This document shows positions 6,403 through 14,370 of a stretch of 37,352 nucleotides of DNA, one piece after another. Within the stretch, counting starts at the first letter, position 1. Each line of letters starts with the position of its first letter. The stretch covers positions 1 to 37,352 of IMG/VR virus record IMGVR_UViG_3300046616_000099, one strand, 5' to 3'. The stretch comes from a virus. The translations under genes were made by a program, and so were the position numbers. Below the pieces are notes generated by a model. It was not told the DNA's origin. It saw nothing but the letters and a program-made list of their open reading frames with translations, and searched no databases.

Positions 6403-6456
6403 CTTGTCTGTAGGCAGCGCGTGGGGCGCTTCCTCGGCAACAAAACAGGGGACAAG

Positions 6457-6633
6457 ATGAAACAAACCGCACAGAAGGCGGCGGCAGGCGACGCCCTGCT
6501 CACGCTTCAAGCAAGTCATATCCGGCGCGAACGGATTCTGAATCTGGCCAGCGCGCTGATGCTGCTGCACATGGAAGCGCAGCGCGACCACGGCAAGGCG
6601 ATCAACCAGCTGCCAAACGGTGGCATCCAATGA
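6457..6633 (+). CDS. Small hypothetical protein, first gene of rightward operon
   Basis: The 58-aa product (MKQTAQKAAAGDALL...) is predicted to be helical and soluble, with no motif I recognise. ATG 6457 has a strong ribosome site (AGGGGA five bases upstream), which favours it over the in-frame GTG at 6421. It overlaps the next gene by four bases (ATGA). As the first gene behind the rightward promoter it should be expressed earliest; such positions often carry host-directed proteins, but nothing in the sequence shows that. Confidence 0.65.
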   Translation: MKQTAQKAAAGDALLTLQASHIRRERILNLASALMLLHMEAQRDHGKAINQLPNGGIQ

Positions 6634-6917
6634 AGCGCGTCGACGGTGGCCCGGCTTTCGCCGGTGTCCAGCAGGGTCTGGTGGTGCCGGTCGAACTGGC
6701 AGGACAGGCCCAGGCGGTGAAGATCCCGCACAACGGGATGAGCGTGCGCGACTACTTCGCCGCGCATGCGCCGATCGACCTGATCGAAGCGCGCAACCAC
6801 TGGCACAAAATGCACGGCAACGGAAGCCGCCAGCCGACCTATGCAGACCTGTTCGACGCCCTGGCCATGCTGCGCGGTCAGTACGCCGATGCGATGACTG
6901 CGGAGCGTGCAGCATGA
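6630..6917 (+). CDS. Conserved phage protein with GMS-x-RDYFA motif
   Basis: The 95-aa protein begins with a GGPAF segment and contains GMSVRDYFAAHAPID, a pattern repeated in many phage and prophage small proteins annotated as hypothetical. The second half (YADLFDALAMLRGQYADAM) is helical. No catalytic residues are evident. It overlaps both neighbours by four bases, so it is translated in a coupled series with 6457 and 6914. Confidence 0.75.
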   Translation: MKRVDGGPAFAGVQQGLVVPVELAGQAQAVKIPHNGMSVRDYFAAHAPIDLIEARNHWHKMHGNGSRQPTYADLFDALAMLRGQYADAMTAERAA

Positions 6918-7126
6918 TCCGCACCGCCTATCGTTCCGTGCGCCGCGTGGCGCGCCGGGCCGCCAAACCGGCCTATCTCTGGCTCATCGCCCAGCAGCAG
7001 CGCAGCAGCGCACAGGAAGTGCGCCGCCTGGCCGACTTGCGCCACGCCCTGGTGCAGCTGGAAGTGACCGAAAGCCGGCGTATGGTTGAGCTCAACCTGC
7101 GCAGCCGCGAAGTCGCAAGGTGGTGA
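6914..7126 (+). CDS. Small basic hypothetical protein
   Basis: The 70-aa product is rich in arginine, with RSVRRVARRAAK near its start, followed by a long helix carrying many Gln, Arg and Glu residues. It starts at an ATGA overlap with the preceding gene. The charge pattern suggests nucleic-acid contact or a coiled coil, but no family is recognised. Its longer upstream in-frame extension overlaps the preceding gene and is disregarded. Confidence 0.6.
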   Translation: MIRTAYRSVRRVARRAAKPAYLWLIAQQQRSSAQEVRRLADLRHALVQLEVTESRRMVELNLRSREVARW

Positions 7127-7128
7127 CC

Positions 7129-7293
7129 ATGGCGATTCAACGATTCCGCACGAAGCCCACGCTGGTCCAGCGCATCGAGCGCAGCACACTGGCCTGCGTG
7201 GTCCTGCTGTTCGCCGCCCTGTTCGGCTTCATGGCCCTGGCAGAACTGGCATGCACCCTGCTGGGCGTGCCCTACGATCCGAGGATAGGATGA
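7129..7293 (+). CDS. Small single-span membrane protein
   Basis: ATG 7129 opens a 54-codon frame ending in TGA at 7293, which overlaps the nuclease start at 7290 (ATGA). The product has a basic N-terminus, one hydrophobic span (ACVVLLFAALFGFMALAEL) and a short tail. The start lies two bases after the preceding stop. Such small membrane proteins are frequent in phage early regions and usually uncharacterised. It is supported by position, coupling and the clean membrane segment. Confidence 0.6.
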   Translation: MAIQRFRTKPTLVQRIERSTLACVVLLFAALFGFMALAELACTLLGVPYDPRIG

Positions 7294-8093
7294 ACGAGAC
7301 CTACACCATCCGCGCCAGTTCGTTCGGCGGCCTGTTTGATTGTGCCTACCGCTTCGAAGGCGAACAGCTCATGAAGCTGTACCGGCCCAGCAGCTTGCGC
7401 GCCTGGCTGGGCACCAGCATCCACGCCAGCACCGCAGCGTTCGACCAGGCAGCGCTGGCCGGCGCGCCGATCAGCGCGAACGATGCGGCCGACGTGTTCA
7501 TGCAAACCCTGTACGAGCCCGGGGAAGACGTCGATTTTAAAGACCCGAAGCTGGCCCTGCGCGACGCCGAACGCATCGGCCTGACCCTGCACGCGCGCTA
7601 CTGCGCCGAGATCGCGCCGCTGATGCGTTACGAGTCGGTGGAAATGGGCCTGAAGCCGCTGGATATCGACTGCGGCGACGGCGTGATCGTGCGCCTGACC
7701 GGCACCATGGACCGGGCGCGCGTGGCGCGCACCAGCGCCGGCAAGGTGATCGCCGACCTGAAGACCGGCGGGCGCCTGATCTCCGAAGGCGTGGTCAGCA
7801 CCAAGGGCCGCGCCGCGCAGCTGGGCACCTATCAGCTGCTGTCCGAATACACCGACGGCCAGCCGACGGCCGGCGCGCAGATCCTGGCGCTGCAGACCAC
7901 CAGCACCACACAGGTCGGCATCAGCCATGTGTTTGACGCGAAGCGCCAGCTGGTCGGCACGCCCGAAGCGCCGGGCCTGATCGGCATGGCGGTCAAGATG
8001 TTCAAGGCCGGGCTGTTCCCGCCGAATCCGCAGTCGGTCCTATGCGACAAAAAATACTGCTCGCGCTGGAATACCTGCCCTTACCACGAATGA
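7290..8093 (+). CDS. PD-(D/E)XK exonuclease with Cas4/AddB-type Fe-S cysteines
   Basis: The 267-aa protein belongs to the RecB/Cas4-like nuclease superfamily. Visible elements are H45 in GTSIHAS, D141 in GTMDR, D156 and K158 in IADLKTG, and Q177 with Y181 in QLGTYQLL. One cysteine near the start (C18) and three at the end (C252, C257, C263) form the one-plus-three arrangement that holds a 4Fe-4S cluster in AddB and Cas4. It should degrade double-stranded ends to expose single strands. It lies directly before RecT, in the place where other phages have RecE or lambda exonuclease. The start overlaps the membrane-protein stop. Confidence 0.9.
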   Translation: MNETYTIRASSFGGLFDCAYRFEGEQLMKLYRPSSLRAWLGTSIHASTAAFDQAALAGAPISANDAADVFMQTLYEPGEDVDFKDPKLALRDAERIGLTLHARYCAEIAPLMRYESVEMGLKPLDIDCGDGVIVRLTGTMDRARVARTSAGKVIADLKTGGRLISEGVVSTKGRAAQLGTYQLLSEYTDGQPTAGAQILALQTTSTTQVGISHVFDAKRQLVGTPEAPGLIGMAVKMFKAGLFPPNPQSVLCDKKYCSRWNTCPYHE

Positions 8094-8118
8094 TCCATCA
8101 CCGAAGGAGAACCGCAGC

Positions 8119-9336
8119 ATGGCAACAAACCTGCAAGACCTGACCGCCGACCAGCAGGCCGGCACGAACGAGCTGGCCCGGCGCGCAGCTCACCCGATCA
8201 TCGGCAAGACCGACTTCCTGGAACAGCGCAAAAACCTGCTGGGCGCCGGCATCCCTGGCCACATGACGGTGGAACGCGAGATCCGCACCGCGACCGTGAT
8301 GCTGATGCAGTCGAAAGACCTGCAGGCCGCGAAGCCGCAATCGTTTTACGTGGCGGTCAGCATCGCCATCAACAGCGGGATCGGGCTGGGGAACGGCAAG
8401 GGCTATCTGGTCGCGTACAAGGGCAACGTGTCCTATGTGCCGGGCTGGAAGGGCCTGATCGACCTGGTGAACCGCACCGGCCGCGCCAGCGCCTGGACCG
8501 GCGTGGTCCGCAAGGGCGACCACTTCGCCTATCAGCTGGGCGACAGCCCGTTCCTGGAACACAGGCCTGGCGACAGCGAAGAGTTTGCCGACATTACGCA
8601 CTTCTACGCGATCGGCCGCGTGAAGGGTTCGGAGTGGCCGCACGTCGTCGTGTGGTCGATCGCGAAGGTGCACAAGCACCTGAAGGAATACAACAAGGTC
8701 GGCGGCAAGCACTACGCGGCGAAGAACGACGACAACTTCGAAGCCTACGGCCGCAAGGTCGTGCTGCTGCAGGTGATCAAATACCTGCCGACGTCGGTGG
8801 AACTGGAAAATGCGGTGGCGGCCGAGAACGCCAGCGCGGCCGGCAAGTCGGCCCACGTCGAAAACACGATCGACGGCAATTTCGTGTTCATCAATGACGA
8901 AGACGATGCTGCGGACCTGCAGGAAGAGCATCCGCGCACCGATACGCCAGCGTCGACGGCGGCCACCGAAGAGAAGCCCACGGCGAACGAACAGCGCCGC
9001 GCCGATGCCGAGACCGTCGAAGTGCGCGAAACCCAGCCGGCGGCCAGCAGCACGGCCAGCGCAGCCCAGAAGCCGGGCGCCCTCTCGCCAGAGGAATCCG
9101 AACAGTATGAACGCCTGATGGTCCAGCTGAATCGCGCCAGCAACCTGAATCAGCTGGCCGACGTGTACGAGCTGGTCGGCGACGTCCCGAACACGGAACT
9201 GCGCGCTGCCCTGAATACGCTCTACAAGCAGCGCCTGGCCGAAATGACGCCGAAGACCGCGCCGGCCGCCCAGGCGGCAGCACCGGCGGCGCCGGCCAAG
9301 CGCACCCGCGGCGCGCGCGGCACCGCGCCGGAATAA
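8119..9336 (+). CDS. recT: RecT-family single-strand annealing protein
   Basis: This 405-aa protein carries the RecT core in about residues 20-230: QKNLL-like N-terminus, the GKGYLVAYKGNVSYVPGWKGLIDL segment, the GDHFAYQLG strand and the YAIGRVKG strand. After residue 240 comes a long low-complexity acidic and Ala/Pro-rich tail ending in a basic AKRTRGARG motif. RecT proteins coat single-stranded DNA and anneal complementary strands. With the nuclease encoded just upstream it forms a two-part recombination system that can make concatemers for packaging. A clear AGGAG precedes the ATG. Confidence 0.94.
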   Translation: MATNLQDLTADQQAGTNELARRAAHPIIGKTDFLEQRKNLLGAGIPGHMTVEREIRTATVMLMQSKDLQAAKPQSFYVAVSIAINSGIGLGNGKGYLVAYKGNVSYVPGWKGLIDLVNRTGRASAWTGVVRKGDHFAYQLGDSPFLEHRPGDSEEFADITHFYAIGRVKGSEWPHVVVWSIAKVHKHLKEYNKVGGKHYAAKNDDNFEAYGRKVVLLQVIKYLPTSVELENAVAAENASAAGKSAHVENTIDGNFVFINDEDDAADLQEEHPRTDTPASTAATEEKPTANEQRRADAETVEVRETQPAASSTASAAQKPGALSPEESEQYERLMVQLNRASNLNQLADVYELVGDVPNTELRAALNTLYKQRLAEMTPKTAPAAQAAAPAAPAKRTRGARGTAPE

Positions 9337-9368
9337 CGATTTTTCACCACCACCCAGAAGGGAAAACA

Positions 9369-10211
9369 ATGTCCAAAATCGAGACATTCACGCTGCAAAA
9401 AGAGCGCTGCAAACTGGCGCACCTTAACCTGCGCAGCGAACTGCACGGCGAAGAGCATGCCAATGCGATCGACCTGAAGTTCGAATTTGACAGCGCGAAC
9501 AACGTGCTGGCCAAGCTGCACCCGGACCTGCGCGCCACGTATTACAAAAAGGACGATAACCGCGAGCTGATCGAATCGGACCACCTGCCGGCCCTGCGCT
9601 TCCCGCTGCTGGATCCGGTCGTGAAGTGGAAGGTGGAGATTCCGCGCACGCTGCTGCGCCTGCATACCGACAGCGGCGACGTCGTGCTGGCCGGCGGCAA
9701 GACCAACAATTTCCAGCTCACGCTGAAGGAAGGCGGCACCGTCAGCTGGCACTTCCGCGTTCAGTTCTCCAAGCCCGACCCGGCTGCGATTGCTGCGCTG
9801 TCTGGCCTGCTGCAGACGGTGGTGCCGGTCACGCTCGAGTGCCGCGACGAAGACGACGAAGGGACGGTCGACCTGTTCGACCAGGTGGAACAGCAGACCC
9901 AGCAGCCCATGAGCGCAGCGCGCCAGCAGGCCGAGGAAATGTTCGGTGCGTCGGGCACGGCGGTCGACACCCTGCCGGCGACGCTGGGCACGCCGGCAGG
10001 GGATCCGGACTTCCTGGAAGTGAAGGGTGCCGCGCAGGCCGACGACGTGGTGGACGCCGAGTTCGTGCCGGGCGATGGTGCGGCCGCGCCGGCTGCTGAC
10101 CCGATCCCGCTGAAGACCGACGACACGCCAGCCGCCAGCAACGTCGAGCCGATCGGCAAGTCGCGCCGCGGTGGGGCGAAGCGCACGGCCGGCGGCGGCA
10201 ACCTGGAATAA
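9369..10211 (+). CDS. Conserved protein of the RecT module, function unknown
   Basis: The 280-aa product has a folded N-terminal half of about 155 residues (starting MSKIETFTLQKERCKLAHLNLRS in outline) rich in beta-strand pattern, then a long Ala/Pro/Asp-rich disordered tail ending in KSRRGGAKRTAGG. I know proteins of this appearance next to recT in other betaproteobacterial phages but no function. The folded beta-rich half with an acidic tail and its position between an annealing protein and an SMC-like ATPase would suit a single-strand DNA-binding or recombination accessory role; this is inference. Translation starts after a purine-rich site (AGAAGGGAAAACA). Confidence 0.7.
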   Translation: MSKIETFTLQKERCKLAHLNLRSELHGEEHANAIDLKFEFDSANNVLAKLHPDLRATYYKKDDNRELIESDHLPALRFPLLDPVVKWKVEIPRTLLRLHTDSGDVVLAGGKTNNFQLTLKEGGTVSWHFRVQFSKPDPAAIAALSGLLQTVVPVTLECRDEDDEGTVDLFDQVEQQTQQPMSAARQQAEEMFGASGTAVDTLPATLGTPAGDPDFLEVKGAAQADDVVDAEFVPGDGAAAPAADPIPLKTDDTPAASNVEPIGKSRRGGAKRTAGGGNLE

Positions 10212-10272
10212 CAACAAACCGCAGGGCCGCCCGGTGCGGTCCTGCTACTCAAACCGATTGGAGAACAAGACA

Positions 10273-12075
10273 ATGAAGATCACCCGTATTCAAGCTGACA
10301 ATGTGCTGGGCCTGAAGAACGTCGACGTGCGCCTGCCGTCGCCGGTCGCGCTGTTCGCCGGCCGCAATGGCAGCGGCAAGAGCTCGATTCAGGAAGCGGT
10401 GCGCATGGCCATCACCCAGGACACCGTGCGCGACGTCAGCACGAAAAAGACCTACGGCATGCTGGTGCACGACGGCGCGACTGCCGGCGGCGCCGTGGTC
10501 ACGATCGACGGCGATGCCGACCAGTCCTTCGCGTTCAACATGCCCAAGGGCGAATTCGTCGGGCCAGAGATCAGCGAACCGATGCGCGTGGCCCTGTATG
10601 GCCAGCGCTTCGCCAGCATGACCGCCGACGAGCGCCGCACCTTCCTGTTCGGGCTGACCGGCCTGAAGCCGAAGGCCGACAACGTGAAGGCGCGCATGCT
10701 GGCGCGCGGATGCCAGGAAGTGAAGGTTGACGCGGTGCTGCCGCTGCTGCGCACCGGGTTCCCGGGCGTGTGCGAGCATGCCAAGAGCAAGGCGACCGAA
10801 GCGAAGGGCGCGTGGCGCCAGCTGACCGGCGAGACCTACGGCGCCGTCAAGGCGCAGAGCTGGGAAGCGCCGGTACCGGATCTGCCGCCGGGCGACGCGC
10901 AGGCGCTGGCCGACCAGGTGGCCGGGATCGATCGGAACATCGCGCTGCTGAATGAAAATCTCGGCCGCATCAAGTCGGTGGCGCTCGAGGCGCAGAAGGC
11001 GGTGCAGCGCCGCGAATCGCTGGCCGACAGCGCCGGCAAGGTGGCCAGCATCACCGACCAGCTGACCCGGGCGCGCGCCGAGCTGGCCGAGTACGAGCCG
11101 AAGGTGGCCGACCTGCGCCAGCGCGCCAGCGGCACCGTGCGCGTCGGCCTGGTTCACGACATGGCCAAGTTCATCGACACCCTGCAGCTGGCCGGGAAGG
11201 ACAAGACCGCCGCGAAGGCGACCGAACAGGCGAAGCTGCTGGCGGCCTACACGAAGGAACACGGCCAGCTGGACGCCGGCCAGCCCGATCCGGAAGCGAT
11301 CGCCACCCTGGCCGAGCATGAGAAGGGCCTGCAGGTGGTCCAGAACCGCGTGAAGAACCTGCAGCGCGACCTGGACGCTGCCACCCAGGCCAAGGGCCAG
11401 TTCGACGCCCTGGCGCCCGCTGCCGAGGTCGTGGACGCCAGCGCCGAGATCGCCGAAGTCGAAGGGATGCTGGCCAGCGCGAAGGCCGACCGCCAGGCCG
11501 CCGAGAACAAGCGCCTGGACATTACCGCCGCCCAGCAGAAGCGCGCCGATGCCGAGAAAAAGACCCGGGGCGCGGCCGCGCACCACGTCGACGTCGAAGA
11601 ATGGACGAAGGTGGCGGACGCCCTGGCGCCGCAGGGCATCCCGAACGAAATGCTGCTGGAAGCCTTGGCGCCGGTGAATGCCGCGCTGGCGCAGGCCGCA
11701 GTGGATACCGAGTGGATGACGGCGAAGATCGAACCGGACATGGCGATCACCGCAAACGGCCGCCCGTATCAGCTGCTGTCCGAGTCCGAACAATGGCGTG
11801 TCGATGCCATGGTGGCCCAGGTGGTCGCCGAGCTGTCTGGCCTGAAGGTGGTGATGCTCGATCGGGTCGACGTGCTGGACCTGCCGGGCCGCGCCCAGCT
11901 GCTGGACTGGATGGACGTGCTGGCCTTCGATGGCGTGATCGACACCGCCCTGCTGTTCGGCACGTTCAAGGCGATGCCGACCGGCCTGGCCGACACCATC
12001 ACCGCCTTCTGGGTCGAGAACGGCGGCATCACCGCCAGCACCACCGTCGACGGCACCGCGCAGGCGGCGGCCTAA
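10273..12075 (+). CDS. SMC/RecN/SbcC-like ATPase
   Basis: The 600-aa protein starts like RecF/SbcC (KITRIQADNVLGLKNVDV), with Walker A GRNGSGKSS at 30-38. Residues about 200-470 are charged and form the long coiled coil. An ABC-signature-like LLSESEQWR lies near 501-509 and Walker B VVMLDRVD at 526-533. The residue after the Walker B aspartate is Arg rather than Glu, so the catalytic acid is altered or displaced. Such proteins bind DNA ends and help nucleases; with PD-(D/E)XK, RecT and the DEDDh exonuclease downstream it would complete a recombination module. The start at 10273 follows a GGAG-like site. Confidence 0.88.
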   Translation: MKITRIQADNVLGLKNVDVRLPSPVALFAGRNGSGKSSIQEAVRMAITQDTVRDVSTKKTYGMLVHDGATAGGAVVTIDGDADQSFAFNMPKGEFVGPEISEPMRVALYGQRFASMTADERRTFLFGLTGLKPKADNVKARMLARGCQEVKVDAVLPLLRTGFPGVCEHAKSKATEAKGAWRQLTGETYGAVKAQSWEAPVPDLPPGDAQALADQVAGIDRNIALLNENLGRIKSVALEAQKAVQRRESLADSAGKVASITDQLTRARAELAEYEPKVADLRQRASGTVRVGLVHDMAKFIDTLQLAGKDKTAAKATEQAKLLAAYTKEHGQLDAGQPDPEAIATLAEHEKGLQVVQNRVKNLQRDLDAATQAKGQFDALAPAAEVVDASAEIAEVEGMLASAKADRQAAENKRLDITAAQQKRADAEKKTRGAAAHHVDVEEWTKVADALAPQGIPNEMLLEALAPVNAALAQAAVDTEWMTAKIEPDMAITANGRPYQLLSESEQWRVDAMVAQVVAELSGLKVVMLDRVDVLDLPGRAQLLDWMDVLAFDGVIDTALLFGTFKAMPTGLADTITAFWVENGGITASTTVDGTAQAAA

Positions 12076-12077
12076 GC

Positions 12078-12629
12078 ATGAAGCAGCGCGCGCCCATATA
12101 CACGCTCGATCACGGCATTGAAGTGATCGGCGAATATCCGGCGAAGGGGAAGAACCGATACGCGCGCCTGCGCATCAGGCCGCACCGATTCTTCCCCGGT
12201 GTGCCTGTCGTGTCCAATGGGATATATGTGCGCAAGAGCCGGGTTCTACTGGCTGCGAAGCTGGGCCGCGCGCTGAGCCCAGCCGAGCATGCGCACCACG
12301 ATGACGAAGACCGGACGAATGACACGGCTGAAAACATTAAACCTCTTTCCCCTGCTGAGCATAACCGGCATCACAAAACAGGAACGAAGCACCGCGACGA
12401 ATCGAAACAGAAAACCAGTGCTTCGCTAAAAAGAGCTTATGCGGAAGGCCGACATTCAAAGGCTATCTTGCCTGATCAATCTGGCGCGAATAATAGAAAC
12501 GCTAAATTGACAGCGGAACAGGCAATTGAAATACGTAATGCAGTTGGAACACAAAATGAAATCGCTGATCGTTATAACGTCAGCCGTTCAACTATTCGAT
12601 TAATTAAAAACGGAGTAACTTGGAAATGA
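12078..12629 (+). CDS. HNH homing endonuclease with C-terminal HTH
   Basis: The 183-aa protein has an HNH core at about 70-98: EHAHHDDEDRTNDTAEN with H73/H74, D75 and N86, then H95. The C-terminal 40 residues (LTAEQAIEIR...IADRYNVSRSTIRLIKNG) form the helix-turn-helix common in free-standing phage HNH enzymes. The 3' half of the gene (12330-12630) is clearly AT-richer than its neighbours, a sign of recent acquisition. It sits between the ATPase and exonuclease genes, starts two bases after the former's stop, and its last codons contain the GGAG that serves as ribosome site of the next gene. Its likely role is selfish spread into related phages. Confidence 0.88.
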   Translation: MKQRAPIYTLDHGIEVIGEYPAKGKNRYARLRIRPHRFFPGVPVVSNGIYVRKSRVLLAAKLGRALSPAEHAHHDDEDRTNDTAENIKPLSPAEHNRHHKTGTKHRDESKQKTSASLKRAYAEGRHSKAILPDQSGANNRNAKLTAEQAIEIRNAVGTQNEIADRYNVSRSTIRLIKNGVTWK

Positions 12630-13270
12630 AAACTATCCTTTTTTTCGATTGCGAGACAAACGGCCTTCCACTCTGGAACCTGCCGAGTGAGCATCCCGAA
12701 CAGCCCCACGTCACCCAGCTGGCCGCGCTGCTGTGCAACGAAGAGACCGGCGAAGAGCTGCAGCAGATGAACATGATCGTGCTGCCCGACGGCTGGGAAA
12801 TCCCGATTGAGCTGCAGGAAATGACCGGGATCACGATGGAACGCGCCCTGGCCGAAGGCGTCGCCGCCGACGTGGTGGTGGCCCACTTCATCGACATGTG
12901 GACGGAAGCCGACCAGCGCGCCGGCCACAACGAATCGTTCGATATGCGAATGCTGCGCATCGAGCTGATGCGCCACGCCGCCTACAGCATGCAGACCGTC
13001 GGCGACCCAGCGGTGCCGTTCGCTGATTACTGGAAGGCGGCGCCGGCCTACTGCACGCAAGGCAACAGCGTGAAGATCATCAACCTGCCGCCGACACCGA
13101 AGATGGTGGCCGCGCGCCGCAAGGGCCCGAAGTCGCCGAATCTCGGCGAAGCCTACGAGTTCTTCACCGGCCAGAAGCTGGAAGGCGCGCACGATGCGAT
13201 GAACGACGTCCGCGCCGCCAAAGCGGTCTATTACGGCATCAAGGCGCACCACGCGCAGGCCGCCGCGTAA
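12626..13270 (+). CDS. DnaQ-like DEDDh 3'-5' exonuclease
   Basis: The 214-aa enzyme has the DEDDh residues: D8 and E10 in FFDCETNG, D106 in HNESFDMRML, H189 and D194 in GAHDAMNDVRA. It should remove nucleotides from 3' ends of DNA. Stand-alone members in phages act in recombination or proofreading in trans; this phage has no polymerase of its own, so association with the host polymerase or with the RecT/ATPase module is possible. The ATG at 12626 overlaps the HNH stop and uses GGAG inside the HNH gene. Confidence 0.92.
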   Translation: MKTILFFDCETNGLPLWNLPSEHPEQPHVTQLAALLCNEETGEELQQMNMIVLPDGWEIPIELQEMTGITMERALAEGVAADVVVAHFIDMWTEADQRAGHNESFDMRMLRIELMRHAAYSMQTVGDPAVPFADYWKAAPAYCTQGNSVKIINLPPTPKMVAARRKGPKSPNLGEAYEFFTGQKLEGAHDAMNDVRAAKAVYYGIKAHHAQAAA

Positions 13271-13284
13271 CTCGGCAATAATCG

Positions 13285-13311
13285 GGGCGCGCTGGTCCAG
13301 CTGGCGCGCCC
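13285..13311. terminator. Intercistronic GC-rich hairpin, no U-tract
   Basis: GGGCGCGC (13285-13292) pairs with GCGCGCCC (13304-13311) around an 11-base loop that can itself form CTGG/CCAG pairs. It lies in the 66-bp gap after the exonuclease gene. The bases following (TGTTCAAC) are not a U-run, so it is more likely a transcript-stabilising or partially attenuating structure than a full terminator. Confidence 0.4.
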
Positions 13312-13336
13312 TGTTCAACACATGAGGATTGAGACA

Positions 13337-14245
13337 ATGAACGATACTCCGAACCGCCGCAAGGATGACGCCCGCCCGGCCGTGGCCCTGCAGTGGGGCG
13401 AACGCCCCGATCAATGGACCCTGCTGCTGACTGGCCCGACTGCGGGCGTGATCGGCCCGCTGGGCAGCACCTGGCCGAACCATCCGGCCGAGCTCGAGCG
13501 CGTCGACGTGTGCGTGCGCCGCAAGGATGGCCCGGCGGTCGTGTACCGCACCGGCGGCGAAGGCGCCACCACCTGGCACCAGTTCTATCCGTGCACTTCC
13601 GCCGAACCGCTGCGCGATGGCGAAATGCTATACCGGGAAGGCGCGGTGCCGAAGCTGGATAACATCGAACTTTACCGCCTGCAGATGGCCGGCATCAGTG
13701 CCGCCAGCTTGGGCCACTGGAAACTGGGCGACAGCATCCATCCGGATTACGACACCGTGCCGCTGCGCGACGTCGCCGCCCTGTATGTGAAGTATGAAGA
13801 GCTGTTCAAGTTCCGCGAATCGGTGCGCGGCATGGTCCATCTGCTGAAGAACCGCGAGTGGGCCGAAGATCTGGGCGCCACCGGCGACGCGGCCGAGCTG
13901 CAGGCCGTGATCACCGAGCTGGTCGGCGCCCGTCTGGAACTGTTGGACACGTTAATCGACAAGTTCGACGGCTGGGCAGATGCTTCCGGCGACCGGGCCG
14001 CGCACGAAGGGCGCGACGTGCTGTGCTGCGAGAACTCGCGCGCCAACGCAATCTATTCGTGTATCGAGACCTTGAAGGAACTGCACCCGGCCTATGCGAA
14101 GAGACAGGCGGCGCCCGATGCCGTCGACGCGGCCATGCGGGATGCGGTGGTGAACGGAACCGGCGCCTTCCGCGTGCATGCCGACGGCAGCACCGAGCAC
14201 GTCGACCTGTACCAGGCGCCAACGACGGAAGGCGGCCCGGCATGA
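13337..14245 (+). CDS. Hypothetical phage protein
   Basis: The 302-aa product has three parts: an N-terminal beta-rich region to about residue 100, a middle section (residues 105-150), and a helical C-terminal region with several cysteines (CCENSRANAIYSC around 235-250). I do not recognise the family. The start ATG 13337 follows GAGGATTGAGACA, which is a better fit than the in-frame upstream start at 13322. It stands alone after an intercistronic hairpin, and its stop overlaps the next gene, so it heads the last cluster of accessory genes in the rightward operon. Confidence 0.65.
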   Translation: MNDTPNRRKDDARPAVALQWGERPDQWTLLLTGPTAGVIGPLGSTWPNHPAELERVDVCVRRKDGPAVVYRTGGEGATTWHQFYPCTSAEPLRDGEMLYREGAVPKLDNIELYRLQMAGISAASLGHWKLGDSIHPDYDTVPLRDVAALYVKYEELFKFRESVRGMVHLLKNREWAEDLGATGDAAELQAVITELVGARLELLDTLIDKFDGWADASGDRAAHEGRDVLCCENSRANAIYSCIETLKELHPAYAKRQAAPDAVDAAMRDAVVNGTGAFRVHADGSTEHVDLYQAPTTEGGPA

Positions 14246-14370
14246 TGCACCCCTACCTGAACCCGTTCTTCCTGTTCCAGCTGCTGCTGGAAATGTGGCG
14301 CGCGGCGCCGTCCTGCTACTGCGACAGCAACCAGGGCCGAAAGCCGTGCACCTGCAAGGGTAACGCCTGA
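14242..14370 (+). CDS. Tiny Cys-rich hypothetical protein
   Basis: The 42-aa product has a hydrophobic first half (NPFFLFQLLLEMW) and a cysteine-rich end (C-Y-C...C-T-C). It begins at an ATGA overlap with the preceding stop and its own stop overlaps the next start (TGATG). The coupling on both sides supports expression. The four cysteines in a C-x-C ... C-x-C layout could bind a metal. Nothing more can be said from the sequence. Confidence 0.5.
   Translation: MMHPYLNPFFLFQLLLEMWRAAPSCYCDSNQGRKPCTCKGNA

Larger units (their letters stand above)
6275..6456. promoter_or_regulatory. Divergent control region between leftward and rightward early operons
   Basis: This 182-bp non-coding stretch is distinctly more AT-rich than its surroundings and separates the two divergent operons. 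It holds a candidate leftward promoter, a candidate rightward promoter and dyads that could be operators: ATTGT/ACAAT at 6324-6339, ATGTTG/CAACAT at 6352-6387, and TTGG/CCAA at 6370-6384 around the rightward -35. The leader of the rightward transcript begins near 6410. Confidence 0.7.

Noticed and set aside
10249-11793. 514-codon leftward frame opposite the ATPase gene
   Set aside because: Antisense to a clear SMC-like ATPase with Walker motifs.
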